A program made the translations under genes and the position numbers. From Channallabes apus (lineage: Eukaryota > Chordata > Actinopteri > Siluriformes > Clariidae), in contig CM060107.1 of the NCBI GenBank assembly GCA_030522415.1, positions 2,291,347 to 2,355,346 of the forward strand: DNA of 64,000 bases. The letters are read 5' to 3'. A model generated the notes under the pieces. That model had not been told where the DNA came from. It did not search any database and saw only the letters and a list, made by a program, of their open reading frames with translations. Shown piece after piece: positions 31,211-42,216 of this stretch (position 1 is its first letter; each line of letters begins with the position of its first letter).

Positions 31211-33290
31211 TCAATTCAATTCAATTTTATTTATATAGCGCTTTTAACAATGGTCATTGTCTCAAAGCAGCTTCACAAAAATGAAAGAAATTTAACACTA
31301 ATATTAAAAAAAAAAAATAATAATAATAATAATAATAAATAAATAAATAAATAAATAATAATAAAAATAAAAATAATAATAATTATAGAAAAGAAAATAA
31401 TTGGAAGTGTGGATGTGTGAGAAAAATGTGCAGATAATAATAATGAGACGAATGAATGAAATTTCTCTGATGAGCAAGCCAAGGGTGACGGCGACGGTGG
31501 TAAGGAAAAACTCCCTGAGATGGCATTAGGAAGAAACCTTGAGAGGAACCAGACTCAACAGGGAACCCATCCTCATTTGGGCGATAACAGATAGAAATGA
31601 TATAACATCTTGTGTGTTGTGCAGGTGAAAATTCAATAGACAAACGCATAGACTAACTTTTCTGCATTAGCAAACGTGAGTGCTGGACACACTTTTGCTA
31701 TATTCCTGAGGTGGAAATAACATGTTTTACACAGATGTTTGACATGAGACTTATATGTCAAATGAGAGTCCATTTTAACTCCAAGGTTTATAACGGATGT
31801 TGACAATGGGATATCCTGACCAGAAAAGGTAATACTGGTGATGTTAGACACACCTAACCTGGTGTGGGGTGCCTACTAAAATAGCTTCTGCAGGAAATTT
31901 TGCTTCATCCATGACTTTATCTCCTCCAAACAGATGGGCAAAGTGGATGATGGCAGAGTTGACGAGGAGGTTGAATTTATCCTGAGGTAGAGCTGAGTAT
32001 CATCAGCATAGCAATGAAATAAAATAGTATGCTGACTGATGATACAGCCCAGGGGAAGAATATACAATATAAACAAAATGGGACTGAGCACAGAGCCCTG
32101 AGGAACACCACAGGTGACATTGTGTATAGCGGATTTAGCCTCTCCCAGGGCAACACGCTCCGTTCTTTCAGTAAGATAAGATGAGAACCAGTTGTAAACA
32201 GAGTCAGACAGTCCAACAGTGTGATGTAATCTGTGAAGCAGAATGTTGTGATCAACAGTATCAAAGGCCGAAGACAAGTCCAACAGGATGAGAAGCGATG
32301 GAAAACCAGCATCAGTCGACATCAGCAGGTCATTCGTGACTCTAACCAGAGCTGTTTCCACGCTGTGGCAGGGGCGGAAACAAGACTGGAATTTCTCAAA
32401 CTAATTATTTTGTTTTAGATGAGACTGAAGCTATGCAGCAATTATTTTTTCCAGCACTTTTGAAAGGAACAGAAAATGGGCCTGTAGTCTGCAAGTACTT
32501 CTGGATCTAAGGTAGATTTTTTAAAAAGTGGTCTGATGATAGCAGATTTCAATGTAGCGGGAACATACTGTATCCAGTCTGGAGAGAGTGATTTATTATC
32601 CTGGTAATCAGGGGACTTATAGCACAAAGGTTGGATTTAACCAAAACTGTAGGAAAAGGGTCCAGAGCACAATTTGATGGTTTAATTTTTCTGACAATGA
32701 CCTCAACCACTTCCTATGTAACTTTAGAGAAACAGCTGAAAGGTTGCAAATTCCCTGGCTGTGGGTCATCCATCAGGACAGGTAGTGCAGAGGAACTGGA
32801 TAGAGATGAGAGGATGGTATCCACTTTTTTACTGAAGAAAGAAATGATGCTATTGCATTTCTCCTCTGTAGCTTCCAGATGAGATTGAAATTGTGGTTTC
32901 AATAGGCGATCAATAGTAGAGAAAAGTTGCTTTGGATTTCCAGAGCTATTCTTAATGATTTTCAAATAAAACTGTGATCTTGCAGCTCTCAATGCTCTTT
33001 CATATTCCTTCTGATGTTCTGTGTAAACTTGCTTATGAACAGTGAGTCTTGAGGCCTGTAGACATCTCTCAAGAACACGCCCAGCTGTCTTCATCATCCG
33101 CAGCTCACATGCATACCAGGGGGTGACATCTGACAGGGGCATGGAAATCAAGGAGACTGCTGAGGGATTGGTTGTAGAAGTCAACTGACTCAGTGACTGA
33201 GGAACATTCAGCAGAGGAGAGATGCTGAAGATCTTTGCTCAGAGTATCTGGGTTGATCTTATTCAAATTTCTGTAACATATTTGTCATTT
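31211..33290 (-). mobile_element. L2-type LINE, frameshifted
   Basis: The 3' end is at the left (31211, 'tcaattcaattttatttatatagcgc'), with a short 3' UTR. Reverse transcriptase pieces occur at 31851-31633, at 32361-31876 ([28 protein letters not shown]) and at 32627-32442. An upstream linker region lies at 33184-32714 (PWYACELRMMKT, NPKQLFSTIDRLL). Several frameshifts are present. Its 5' side meets the proline-rich element at about 33290. Confidence 0.8.
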
Positions 33291-34223
33291 TGCTTTTGTG
33301 GGGAAAAAGGGAGTGACCGCTCCATCGAAACGATAAAACGAAAAAACTGGCTCGGAGCTCGGCGGCGGCGGCGGCTCAGCGTCGTCCTCAAAGCCGGGAG
33401 GCGGCGGGAGAACAGGTGCGTGGAACAGCAGCTGCTGACATGCTAGCTCGCTGTCTTCAAAGCCGGGAGGCGGCGGCAGAACGGGTGCGTGGGACAGCGG
33501 CTGCTGACAGGCTGGCTTGCTGTCATCAAAGCCGGAAGGCGGCGGCAGAACGGGTGCGTCGGTCAGCGGCTGCTGCCACGCTAGCTCGCTGTCTTCAAAG
33601 CCGGAAGGTGGCAGCAGAACGGGTGCGTCGGTCAGCGGCTGCTGACATGCTTGGCTGCTGAGCGTTGGCGAGGGAGGAGAAAGCTCCGAGCCCGCTTCGC
33701 GGTTATCCCGGAAGTGGAGGATCATCTGCTGGAGCTCCTTCACCTGCTCCTGCATTACTCTCACCCGCTCCGGCTCCGGAATCCACCACATGAGCTCTTT
33801 GTCTCTGTGCTGCTGCTCCGCCTGGGGTTCTCTCTCCCCCGCGTCACCGCCGTACTTGGGCTTCCTCGCCCTTCTCTTCCGGCCGGTGCGGGGAAACACT
33901 TGACCCCGTGCCGCGTCGCCTCTGAATGGCGTCCACCTAACGGCGAGCCTGCAGCCCTCCCAGCTCTGTGGTGTGTCTCTCTCTCTCTCCTCGCTGCTCT
34001 CCCGGCAGTGCTCCTGCTCCTGTTTTGCCAGCTGGTTGTACCTCCAAGCTCTGGAACAGATCTACTTCGCCGTTCTCCAGTCAGCAGTAATCCCAGTCGC
34101 TATACCTCCCTTCCTCGCTGTCCTCCAGCCATTCCGCCAGCTCGGGCGAGATCGTACCAGCGCCCCCCCAAAAATTGTTCAGGGGGAAATCCTCCGCCAT
34201 GCCACTTGTACGGTCTAGCATTC
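33290..34223 (-). pseudogene. Proline-rich gag-like ORF of an LTR element, copy B
   Basis: Read from the LTR at 34224, a minus-strand start at about 34199 (MAEDFPLNNFWG) is stopped after about 41 codons. A 204-residue ORF (33899-33285) then follows, starting in a basic RKRRARKPKYGG block. It then has a coiled-coil-like stretch (VRVMQEQVKELQQMI). Four tandem copies follow of a 23-residue unit of the form CQQPLTDAPVLPPPSGFEDS (69 bases each, about 33400-33660). No zinc knuckle or enzyme domain is seen. Homology to copy A at 17501-18360 shows a dispersed family. It is probably the structural protein of a non-autonomous LTR element; its left part is lost against the LINE. Confidence 0.6.
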
Positions 34224-34568
34224 TGTCATGATTCCTTCTCTGTCTGTGTCAGTTGTGTGTGCGTGGCATGACTGCGTAGGCGAGCTGACGATTAACAAAG
34301 TCCTTTATTTTCATCAAACATGAACCAAAACGGGATCACTCCAACACAAACTCAACTACATCAACAAATGCTAGACGCCTGACTGAGAGTCAGTCAGGCT
34401 ATTTATAGAACAAAACATAATCCTGAAATTAACTTCCCTCGGTTCAGGTGAGCTTCTACGTCACCTGACCGAGGTGCAAACTGGGAAACGAAGTAAAACT
34501 CAACACAAACAAACTACAACTCAAAACATACACGGGCGTTAGGCGCCCTCTAGGGGTTAACCGTTACA
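34224..34568 (-). repeat. LTR of the proline-rich element
   Basis: 345 bases, TGTCATGATTCC at the left to CCGTTACA at the right (plus strand). On the minus strand it contains a TATA-like CTATAAATAG and a downstream AATAAA in the right order. Only this LTR is seen; the opposite one was lost with the left end of the element. Confidence 0.7.
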
Positions 34569-34589
34569 AGTACAATAAAGTACTTCTGT

Positions 34590-34881
34590 TATAAGTGTAG
34601 TAAGACTTAGTATATTATAGTATTATACTGTAGTAAGTGTAGTAAGACTTAGTATATTATAGTATTATGCTGTAGTAAGTGTAGTAAGACTTAGAATATT
34701 ATATTATTATACTGTAGTAATTGTAGTAAGACTTAGTATATTATAGTATTATACTGTAGTAAGTGTAGTAAGACTTAGTATATTATAGTATTATACTGTA
34801 GTAAGTGTAGTAAGACTTAGTATATTATAGTATTATACTGTAGTAAGTGTAGTAAGACTTAGTATATTATAGTATAAGTTT
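34590..34881. repeat. 42-base minisatellite
   Basis: About seven copies of an AT-rich 42-base unit (taagtgtagtaagacttag...), with few changes. Confidence 0.9.
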
Positions 34882-34929
34882 TAAGTAAGTGTTAGAGTGT
34901 GTACGTGTAGTGTCAGTTATTTGTGCTGT

Positions 34930-35070
34930 GTTATTTTCTGCACCAAACCCTAAAACAGTGTATGCAGGAAAGAACAGAGGAAGTGTGTGTGTGGTTAAAG
35001 TCAGGGATTACTGTGGTTTACAAACATGAAGACTGATACGACTCCTGCTTTACTTCTGGAGGATTTATTA
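34930..35070 (+). repeat. Duplicate of receptor intron sequence
   Basis: The segment 'gaaagaacagaggaagtgtgtgtgtgg...acaaacatgaagactg' matches 14565-14640 in the intron before stalk exon 3. Confidence 0.6.
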
Positions 35071-35262
35071 CATTTAAACCGTACTGAAATTTAAAAGAAA
35101 ATATAATTAAATAAGTCAATATTAGTAATAATAATCATAGTAAATATAGTTGCAAGCAACAATGAGCGGGCCCAAGGACCTTGCGCAATCGCCGTCCAGT
35201 GCACACGTCACACACTATATAGGGCTGATGTCAGTTTGGGCCCTAAATATTTGTTGAATGCG

Positions 35263-35263
<1 letters not shown>

Positions 35264-35307
<44 letters not shown>
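35264..35307. repeat. (TG)n microsatellite
   Basis: TG run followed by a GA run. Confidence 0.9.
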
Positions 35308-35309
<2 letters not shown>

Positions 35310-35329
<20 letters not shown>

Positions 35330-36389
35330 CATGTGGGAGTGTCAGTTTGTGTGTGATGAGTAAATGTGTTTGTGCATGTTTGTGTGTGTGGTGTGTGAGT
35401 CTGTGTGTTAACATTTGTGATACTGTATGTGTGTTCTCAATATAATGCCATACAGAAAGTTGTACTTGCGGTTATATTACTACACATGTTTTGACGCGTA
35501 TCTTTGGTTTGATTATTTACTCACAAAAACGGAAGTCCGATGGTTTCTTTGTCTCTCGCTTATTTTTCCAGCATCAAACATAATCACTGTTTGCTGTATC
35601 TTTTAGCTTTTGTTAGATTACATTAACTTACGGTAACTTAAGGTACCTTACGGTAGATTACAGTAGATTACGGTCAAAAGCTTGTGTCTCCACAATTCCG
35701 CATCATGAACTGAACTTTTTTGCAGTGACATAGACATGCAACTATGTGTAACAGTGGAATGACATCACAGACATTACACACAATACGGTTGTCATAAATG
35801 GATGCTTAAACAATAGCCTAATGCTAACTAAATAACTGATAACTTTAAAGTACAATAAAATGCAATAAAATGACTAAAATAAAATAAACACAACAAATTC
35901 ATAACAAATGCGATATGGCTCTTACAAAAGTTATTAACCACTTTTCAGCATACTGTAAGTTTAAGGTTATTATCATGGCTGACACGTTCAGTGACATCAC
36001 ATTGAGTAACATCATAGTGTGATGCTTTTATTCCAGCATCTGTGGTCTATTGTACACATGTACACATCACAAATGTTAACACTCACAGAAGGTCTTTAAA
36101 ACTGAAGCTAGAAAAAAACTCTTGTTGTAGAGAACATAAGGGTAAAATAACGGCGATAACAGTGACATATAAAAAAAACACATAAAAGTCACAAACACCA
36201 AAATACAAATGACTAAAAGCACAAAAAATACAGAAAATGGTCCACTTCGTTCACAGCCATGTGCAACTATGGGACAAAACAAATGCAAAACCTGACCTTA
36301 TGGTGTGTTGAGGTGTTGCGCTTGAAAATTATATACTAGTAATGTAAAGACGCCTTAAAGACATTATTATGAGATCCTTAGTATAATAG
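35310..36389. other. No gene recognised
   Basis: AT-rich sequence with degenerate 'cttacggta/gattacggt' short repeats at 35620-35680. No convincing coding signal. Confidence 0.4.
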
Positions 36390-36639
36390 TCCTGATGACA
36401 TCACCGTTAGACCTCTACTTTGTGCAGTCCTAAAGATGTCCTGCAGTCCCATCTGTGTTCACTGAGATTTTATGAAATTATTACACTGAATAAATTACTT
36501 CTGTTTTTGTTACATATCAGAAATACAAGATGATGAAATCTATAGAAATTTTGATGTGTACATGTAGTGTATATTAGAGTACTTGCTGTATCTGTGAACA
36601 GGTTACACATAGATCTTATTACACACTGCTGTCCTGCAT

Positions 36640-36686
<47 letters not shown>

Positions 36687-36900
36687 ACCCATCATCACAC
36701 TGCTACTACACTATCTCTTAATTTATAATTAGGATGTGAACCATGTCACATTTAACTCGTCATATCCACTGAGTAACACCTCACCTACTGCAGCACTCAA
36801 CATATTACACTCCATTCACGTCCACTCTGACCACAAGTTGTTAATTTATTCTGATGTGAGTATTTTTTTTATTTAACAGCACAGAATGTTTCTCCAGTTT
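36390..36900 (+). repeat. Second duplicate of receptor intron sequence
   Basis: 'gtcctaaagatgtcctgcagtcc...tgttcactgagat' matches 13590-13640, and 'cagcacagaatgtttctcca' matches the region near 13970. The order of duplicated blocks relative to 34930-35070 differs from that at 13-15 kb. A (TC)n run lies at 36640-36686. Confidence 0.55.
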
Positions 36901-37440
36901 ATGATGTTAAAATATTACACTGAAATCAATAACTTAGTAGTAACTAGTCAGAGAGATTTTTCTTATGTCTGTTTATGTTTAAATGTGACCATGAAAAAAG
37001 TATTCCTATAGTTGTATTCCTACACTCAGAGTACTCATACTACCACTTATTTATAACATTAGAGGGTTTATTTTTAATGCAATACACTAGATAACTACAG
37101 TGCGGTACATGCATTACTTTTAACCCCACTCATGTTTAGGCCATTATAATGCATTTCTCACTCATTTTAAAACATTTACATCCAGCATTTCTGATGAACA
37201 AAACAAGAGGAAAAATTGCATTCCTGTTATTAACATTGTTTGTATATTTAAGAGTTGTTATTCACAATAACATCCTCAATGTTTAGTGCAAAGCCATTTG
37301 TATTCCCCAGCTCCCTAAGCAGAAAAAGGCCCTTATTCATTCTGAACACTAATCAATTCTGTTCCCAAGTTTCACACCTTCTATAGCTACTTACTGTAGC
37401 TTAAAGCCATGTATGTAGTATGAACCAGGGCTCACAACAT
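36901..37440. other. No gene recognised
   Basis: AT-rich sequence with no repeat or coding signal that I can identify. Confidence 0.4.
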
Positions 37441-37831
37441 CGCTAGCCCGACGTCCCGGGGCTATTGTGTCTTCCAGTCGGGCTACCAAAATCTCTCTGC
37501 CCTGCCCGTCGGGCTATCATTGGAAGAAAAAATATATGCCAATTATTTTGTGTTCTTTCGCACACTGTTAAAATGTGAAATATTGAAATCGCATTTGAAT
37601 TCGTGCTTGTTTTTTACTTTCACTTTGGGATTGCGCGAACTGTGTATAGACAGGGGCAGTACTGATCTGGTCAGTGACATATTAGTTGCACACCAATTCC
37701 TCTGACATTGTCTTATCACTCATTAGCTTACTGTTCAAATGTGACAAGCGGCCCGCAAGCTTAAACATGTGATAGAGGCGGATTGCGCAGAGAATTGAAA
37801 AAAAATAAAAAGTCGCTGACCATTGTGTGTG
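37441..37831. repeat. Possible hAT-type element fragment
   Basis: It starts 'agcccgacgtcccggggctattgtg...gtcgggctacc'. Similar 'gggctac' wording flanks the hAT-type gene relic at 57310 and 62080. No coding region survives; assignment is weak. Confidence 0.3.
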
Positions 37832-38482
37832 TTGTTACGAACCCCGGTCTAGGGTCCAGGGACGCAACAAAGAAAATAAATAAATAAAGGAGACTTTGCA
37901 ACCAAAGTACAGCGTGCATAGTTTTTATTTTTATATACACACGCACACACATACAGGAAGCTCTGGGCTTCAGGGTTGGGCCAAGGCAAAACAATAAACA
38001 AATCCCCACCCCTATCTCCTCCCTTAAAGCTAACTAAACTACCAAAAGAATATAAATCAAAAATACAAAGGCTAAACTAACTCCCTAACTATCCAACAAA
38101 AACACAGGCGAAAACGGGGAACAACAAAAATGGCGCCCAACCCCTACTGCTTCCTTGTAGCTATATACAAAAAAAGAACTAACAATATATATACAATATT
38201 TACAAAAAAAAAAAGAAAACTATATACAATCGCGGGAGGACCACTTCCATCCACGCGTACAAAACAAAAAGAAAAAAGAAAAATGAGAGAGCACAGGGCG
38301 CAACACAACAGTCTCTCTCTCTCTAAACAATCAATCAATACCACACAATCAATCACTCAGTCAATGAAACAACCAAACAGTCCAACAATCACACAGTCCA
38401 ACAATCACATAATCACACAGTCCAACATTCCACCAATCCACCAATCAATCACTGAGCACGGAAGTCACACACAAGGCATACA
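37832..38482 (-). repeat. Solo LTR-like sequence (Ty3/Gypsy family)
   Basis: 651 bases, TGTTACGAAC at the left to GGCATACA at the right. On the minus strand it has AATAAA before a 'gtcccctggaccctag' type end, as in an R-U5 region. Its right 150 bases ('ccaacaatcac ... gagcacggaagtcacac ... ggcata') recur at 56215-56350 next to the gag of a Ty3/Gypsy element. That links it to that family. No internal region adjoins it. Confidence 0.6.
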
Positions 38483-38516
38483 GATGTCACCATTAAAAAC
38501 CCGCGTTTCGAGAAAA

Positions 38517-38767
38517 GGGATCCCGTGACTTGCCGCGGCTTTGCGCGGCTGCGTGCGGGAAGCTGTGAACATGCCCTTCATTACCTGTAGGTGGCAGTCG
38601 TGTTTCAGTCTGAAGTATTGTGTGTCTACTGAAGCCGAAAATGTGTGCAAATTAAACTGCGCATGCGTGTTTGGAGTCGCTGTGCCTGCGCTGTGGATCA
38701 GTCGGTTGGGAATCATCACGGAGGTTACAACACGGCGTGGCTGGAGCTGGAGTTTGTCGTGTTCGAG
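38517..38767 (+). promoter_or_regulatory. GC-rich promoter and non-coding first exon
   Basis: CpG-rich sequence directly after the solo LTR, ending in a strong donor (GTTCGAG/gtaagtttag, exon end 38767). It is the likely transcription start region of the small gene whose coding exons lie at 40481 and 40984. The transcription start itself is not identifiable by eye. Confidence 0.45.
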
Positions 38768-39204
38768 GTAAGTTTAGCTTTCTTTTTTGGATGTGATTCT
38801 CGCTTTCATGACTCCCAATTAATGTTCATCTTAATCTCAGGACGTACAATTAGCAATTTCAGTTTTTAATAGTGTGGAGATTCACAAAACACCGTTTTCG
38901 TGTAAAAACCTGAACCTACGGAGCCCCCATGGGTCCTGTGGTAAATAAATAAATAAATAAAATAATAACGAACCGAGCGCGGATTAATACACCGAGATGT
39001 GTGTTTCTTACCCCCAACCCGAGTGAAAACGGCGTGTTCAGACAAAGGCTTGCCAGTTAGATGCCATTTCTGAACAAACTGAGTCGTGTGTGTTAAAGCA
39101 TTAAATGGTAAAAGAGCACTAGCAATAAACGTTTTTTTTTTCTGAAGCCGAACTTTATTAATGAGTTACGAGTAAAGAACCTGTACATATGTTCATACAG
39201 TATT

Positions 39205-40180
39205 GACAGCAGCTCTAATTTACTGCGGTAAAGCCAGCCGCGGTTCAGAAAAACACGGTCAAGCCAGCCGCGATTGATTTTAGTGCGCGCGCATATTACA
39301 GTGATTACGGTAGTTTCATGAACAACACAGAGAGAATGCCCCATATCTGAAAAATCCTGCAGTAAAATAGTTTCATATGTGGTGTGTATATAGTATGGGA
39401 CGTCCTGAATGAGAACTGATCATTGTTTTTTTCTACTTATTAGAAATGGGGTCTTTATACCCCTTTAAAGTGTAATAATGTCCAATATCTCAAAAATGCT
39501 GCAGTAAAATTGTTTCATATTTGGTGTGTATATAGTATGGGACGTCCTGAATAAGAACTGATCATTGTTTTTTTCTACTTTTTTTTTTTTTTAATCATAT
39601 AATGTGTGTACATTATATGGGATAAAAACTGACCATGGCGTTTTATACTTACTAGAATTTATTTTTTCATAGGTCTCTGAAGTGAAATAAAGGCATTTTA
39701 TTTAACTTTCTTTCCCCATTGTGAACATTTGTTTATTTGACCTCTCTTCCAAAGCAGACGTTAATCCTCATTATAGAAAACATTCATTGAAGAATAACTG
39801 CTACTTTTGAACAGTAAAACAAAATAAAAATCAATTCTGGTATTTAGAAAGACTAAATACATTATTTTGTCTGTTTTCTACGAATTCTGCTGTAACTTAT
39901 CTACATAAAACAATTATTTGAATGGTGAATATTTAAGAAAAATATTGTAACAGACAACCGTCAAAGTCACCAATAAATAACACGGATATTAAAGCAGAAA
40001 TGCAAATAAATAAGCAAGTAAAAATTGACGAGCATGTTGTATTATCTCTCAGTCCTGGGCGTCTAAATGAAAAGCGCTCTGAAAGCGCGTTGTCTCTGTG
40101 TCGGTCCTGAAACTACCGTAATCACTGTAATATGTGCGCACACTAAAATCAATCGCGGCTGGCTTGACAGCAGTTCTAAT
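39205..40180. mobile_element. Inverted-repeat (MITE-like) element in the first intron
   Basis: About 60 bases at 39258-39318 (gtcaagccagccgcgattga...) are repeated in reverse complement at 40095-40160, about 780 bases apart. No coding region lies between. Both outer sides show 'gacagcagytctaattt' in direct orientation (39208 and 40164), a possible flanking repeat. The superfamily is unknown. Confidence 0.6.
39342..39585. repeat. Direct duplication inside the inverted-repeat element
   Basis: Two copies of about 100 bases (catatctgaaaaatcctgcag..., caatatctcaaaaatgctgcag...) at about 39342 and 39482. Both contain 'gtatatagtatgggacgtcc'. Confidence 0.75.
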
Positions 40181-40495
40181 TTGTCTAAATCGCATTGCAG
40201 ACAATAAAAATAAGTCGAGTCATCCTGTGACCCTGCATGCTTAATCTTTCCACACATGATTCTTGCTTCTTACTTTATCCTTAATCCCTCGCTGATCTAT
40301 CTTGTATTTTTCTAACGGTGTCAGAAACTTTGTGTTAGTAGCACTGCTTGACATGCTTGATGCCTTCCTCTTTTGTAATTTGCTTTGGATAAAGGCAAAC
40401 TTACAAAAGATGAAGAAATGCCTAAATGTAGTTGTACGAATAAAAGATTATGTAATGATACAATGTAAATATTTTCACAGAAACAAAGCGTAAAG

Positions 40496-41223
40496 ATGAG
40501 ACGTGAATCTGAAGAGGATCTCTTTGATGATTGCCTGGTAAAGCATTGTTTTCTTATTAATTATACAATTTATTAATACCTTGAATATAGTGTTTGTTGT
40601 ATTGGACAGAAGCATATAAATGCAAATGAATATATAAATATGAGTAATTATTGAACGAATTTTCATGTTTGGACTAACCCTTTAAATACAAACTCAGCAT
40701 TCATCATAGGATTTCCTGACACTGTAAAGGTGCAGAGTAATCTATGGAGTGTAGCCATCTCATGCCATGTTTTACAATGTTTTAGTGATGCAAGATTATT
40801 GCTAAAGCAATTTAACCCAAGTTTAACAATCTGAAGTATATGAAGTGATGGTCATTTTTTATTATCAATTATTTGTATTATTTTTTTTTCTCTGTGAAAT
40901 GAAGTCAGCACAGGTTGAAGCAATTCAGATTTTTTTTTTGTTTCTCAAAATAAATTATTTATTTTCTTGTACATTTTATGCAGGGGGACAGACGAAGTGA
41001 TGCCAGTATGCACCTTCTTAAAATCCTTGTCGTCTGTGCTGTTGAAGGGGAAGAACCAGTTGGTGTATCCATAATCCTTGAAGGAGAGGAAATTTTGCAA
41101 GAATGTGGCAATAGCTCCGAGCACTGCGCTACACATTTGAGCTATTTTCAGAAAGTTCTTCTAGAACTTGATGGGATTAAGCTATCACCAAAAGTGCAAG
41201 CTTTAAAGATGAAGTTATCTTAA
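40496..41223 (+). CDS. Small spliced gene, 93 aa, SAMD3-like C-terminal domain
   Basis: The coding exon 40481-40537 (ATG at 40496, 14 codons, MRRESEEDLFDDCL) has good splice sites (ttttcacag, /gtaaag). It joins in phase 0 to exon 40984-41223 (tttatgcag/GGG...TAA). The product is acidic at its N-terminus and ends SPKVQALKMKLS. That ending and the VSIILEGEEIL segment resemble the C-terminal domain of uncharacterised fish proteins annotated as SAMD3-like, in which similar segments end in LQxLK. The protein is far shorter than those, lacking the SAM domain. A non-coding first exon ends at 38767 and a polyadenylation signal lies at 41618. Function is unknown. The match is from memory of family wording, so alternative assignments are possible. 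Confidence 0.55.
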
Positions 41224-41617
41224 AACATTTGATTTGGCTTGACTACAAGTCTTTACATGTTGTGTTTCCATGTTCAGCTTAATGTTTTAATGCGCTATGG
41301 TTTCAATGGCATACTTTTAAGTGCACTAGTCCAGAGTGCTGATTTGAATGTTGCAACTTCACTGCTTCCGAGGGCTATTACGTTTTAACGTTTATTCTAC
41401 AGTTTGTTTAATGTATTTTCTGCTGTATTTTATTTCTAAATGAATGCTGTATTTTATTTATTTATTATTTTACACAATTTTGTTTAAAACAAGTATTTCA
41501 GGCCCTGGTGCCGTGCAGTTTTTTTCTATGGATGCAAAATTTAGCTGAATGCACTTTTATTAAAAAGACAACTTGGATCTAGACTGTGAATGTCACAAAT
41601 ATTTGGTAATGTTGGTG

Positions 41618-41623
41618 AATAAA
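41618..41623 (+). terminator. Polyadenylation signal of the small gene
   Basis: AATAAA about 395 bases after the stop codon, followed by TG/T-rich sequence (ttttagttgtgtg). Confidence 0.6.
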
Positions 41624-41698
41624 CTGTTTAATTATATTTTAGTTGTGTGATTTATGAAAGATATAGATGAAATAATTACTTAAGTTTCTTTCCAAAAC

Positions 41699-42197
41699 TG
41701 TCATGCTCCACGCCCTGTCTGCCGTCCTTTTCCCACGCTGTCACTTCCCCACGCGCTCATGTTTTGTCTAGCCGTCACGTGCGCTCTCACGCCCCCGTTT
41801 CCGCCCCGGCTGCTCACCTGTTCCTCGTTCCCTACGCTGATTTCTCCAGCGATTTAAGCACGCACACTGCGCTGCTTAAATCGCTGGATTATCTTGTGTT
41901 TTCATGCCCCGATCTTCTCGCGTTTATTTTCCCTTGATCTCACGTTGCCAAGTTCGCTTTGTTTCTCGTTTTTCGCTTTCGGTTTCTCGTCTCGGATTTG
42001 TTTGCCTCGCCCTTTGATCTCCCGGTTTTGAATTAACGCTTCCTCTTTTGACCACGGCCCCCGCTTTACGATTTGGCTTAGACGCTACGCTGACTGATCA
42101 CCCGGCATTGACTTCCGCATTCCGACCACGCTCTCGCCTGACATTGCGGCACGTCATCTGCACTTGGATTCACCTCGTTCCGTTCCGCTTCGTGACA
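41699..42197 (+). repeat. 5' LTR of the chromovirus
   Basis: Starts TGTCATGC, ends CGTGACA. It contains a 15-base perfect inverted repeat (ccagcgatttaagca, 41846-41860 and 41873-41887). No TGG-starting primer site follows; the next bases are gaataatcc. That would suit the self-priming known for Tf1/sushi-type chromoviruses (inference). Confidence 0.95.
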
Positions 42198-42216
42198 GAA
42201 TAATCCAGCCATCGAT

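Noticed and set aside
34590..34881. Regular 42-base repeats as a CRISPR array
   Set aside because: Units are contiguous with no unique spacers, AT-rich, and in a vertebrate genome; it is a minisatellite.
37837..38530. Plus-strand frame at 38130-38528 (Q/N/S-rich) as a protein gene
   Set aside because: It lies within the LTR-like sequence and consists of the simple 'caatcac' repeat.
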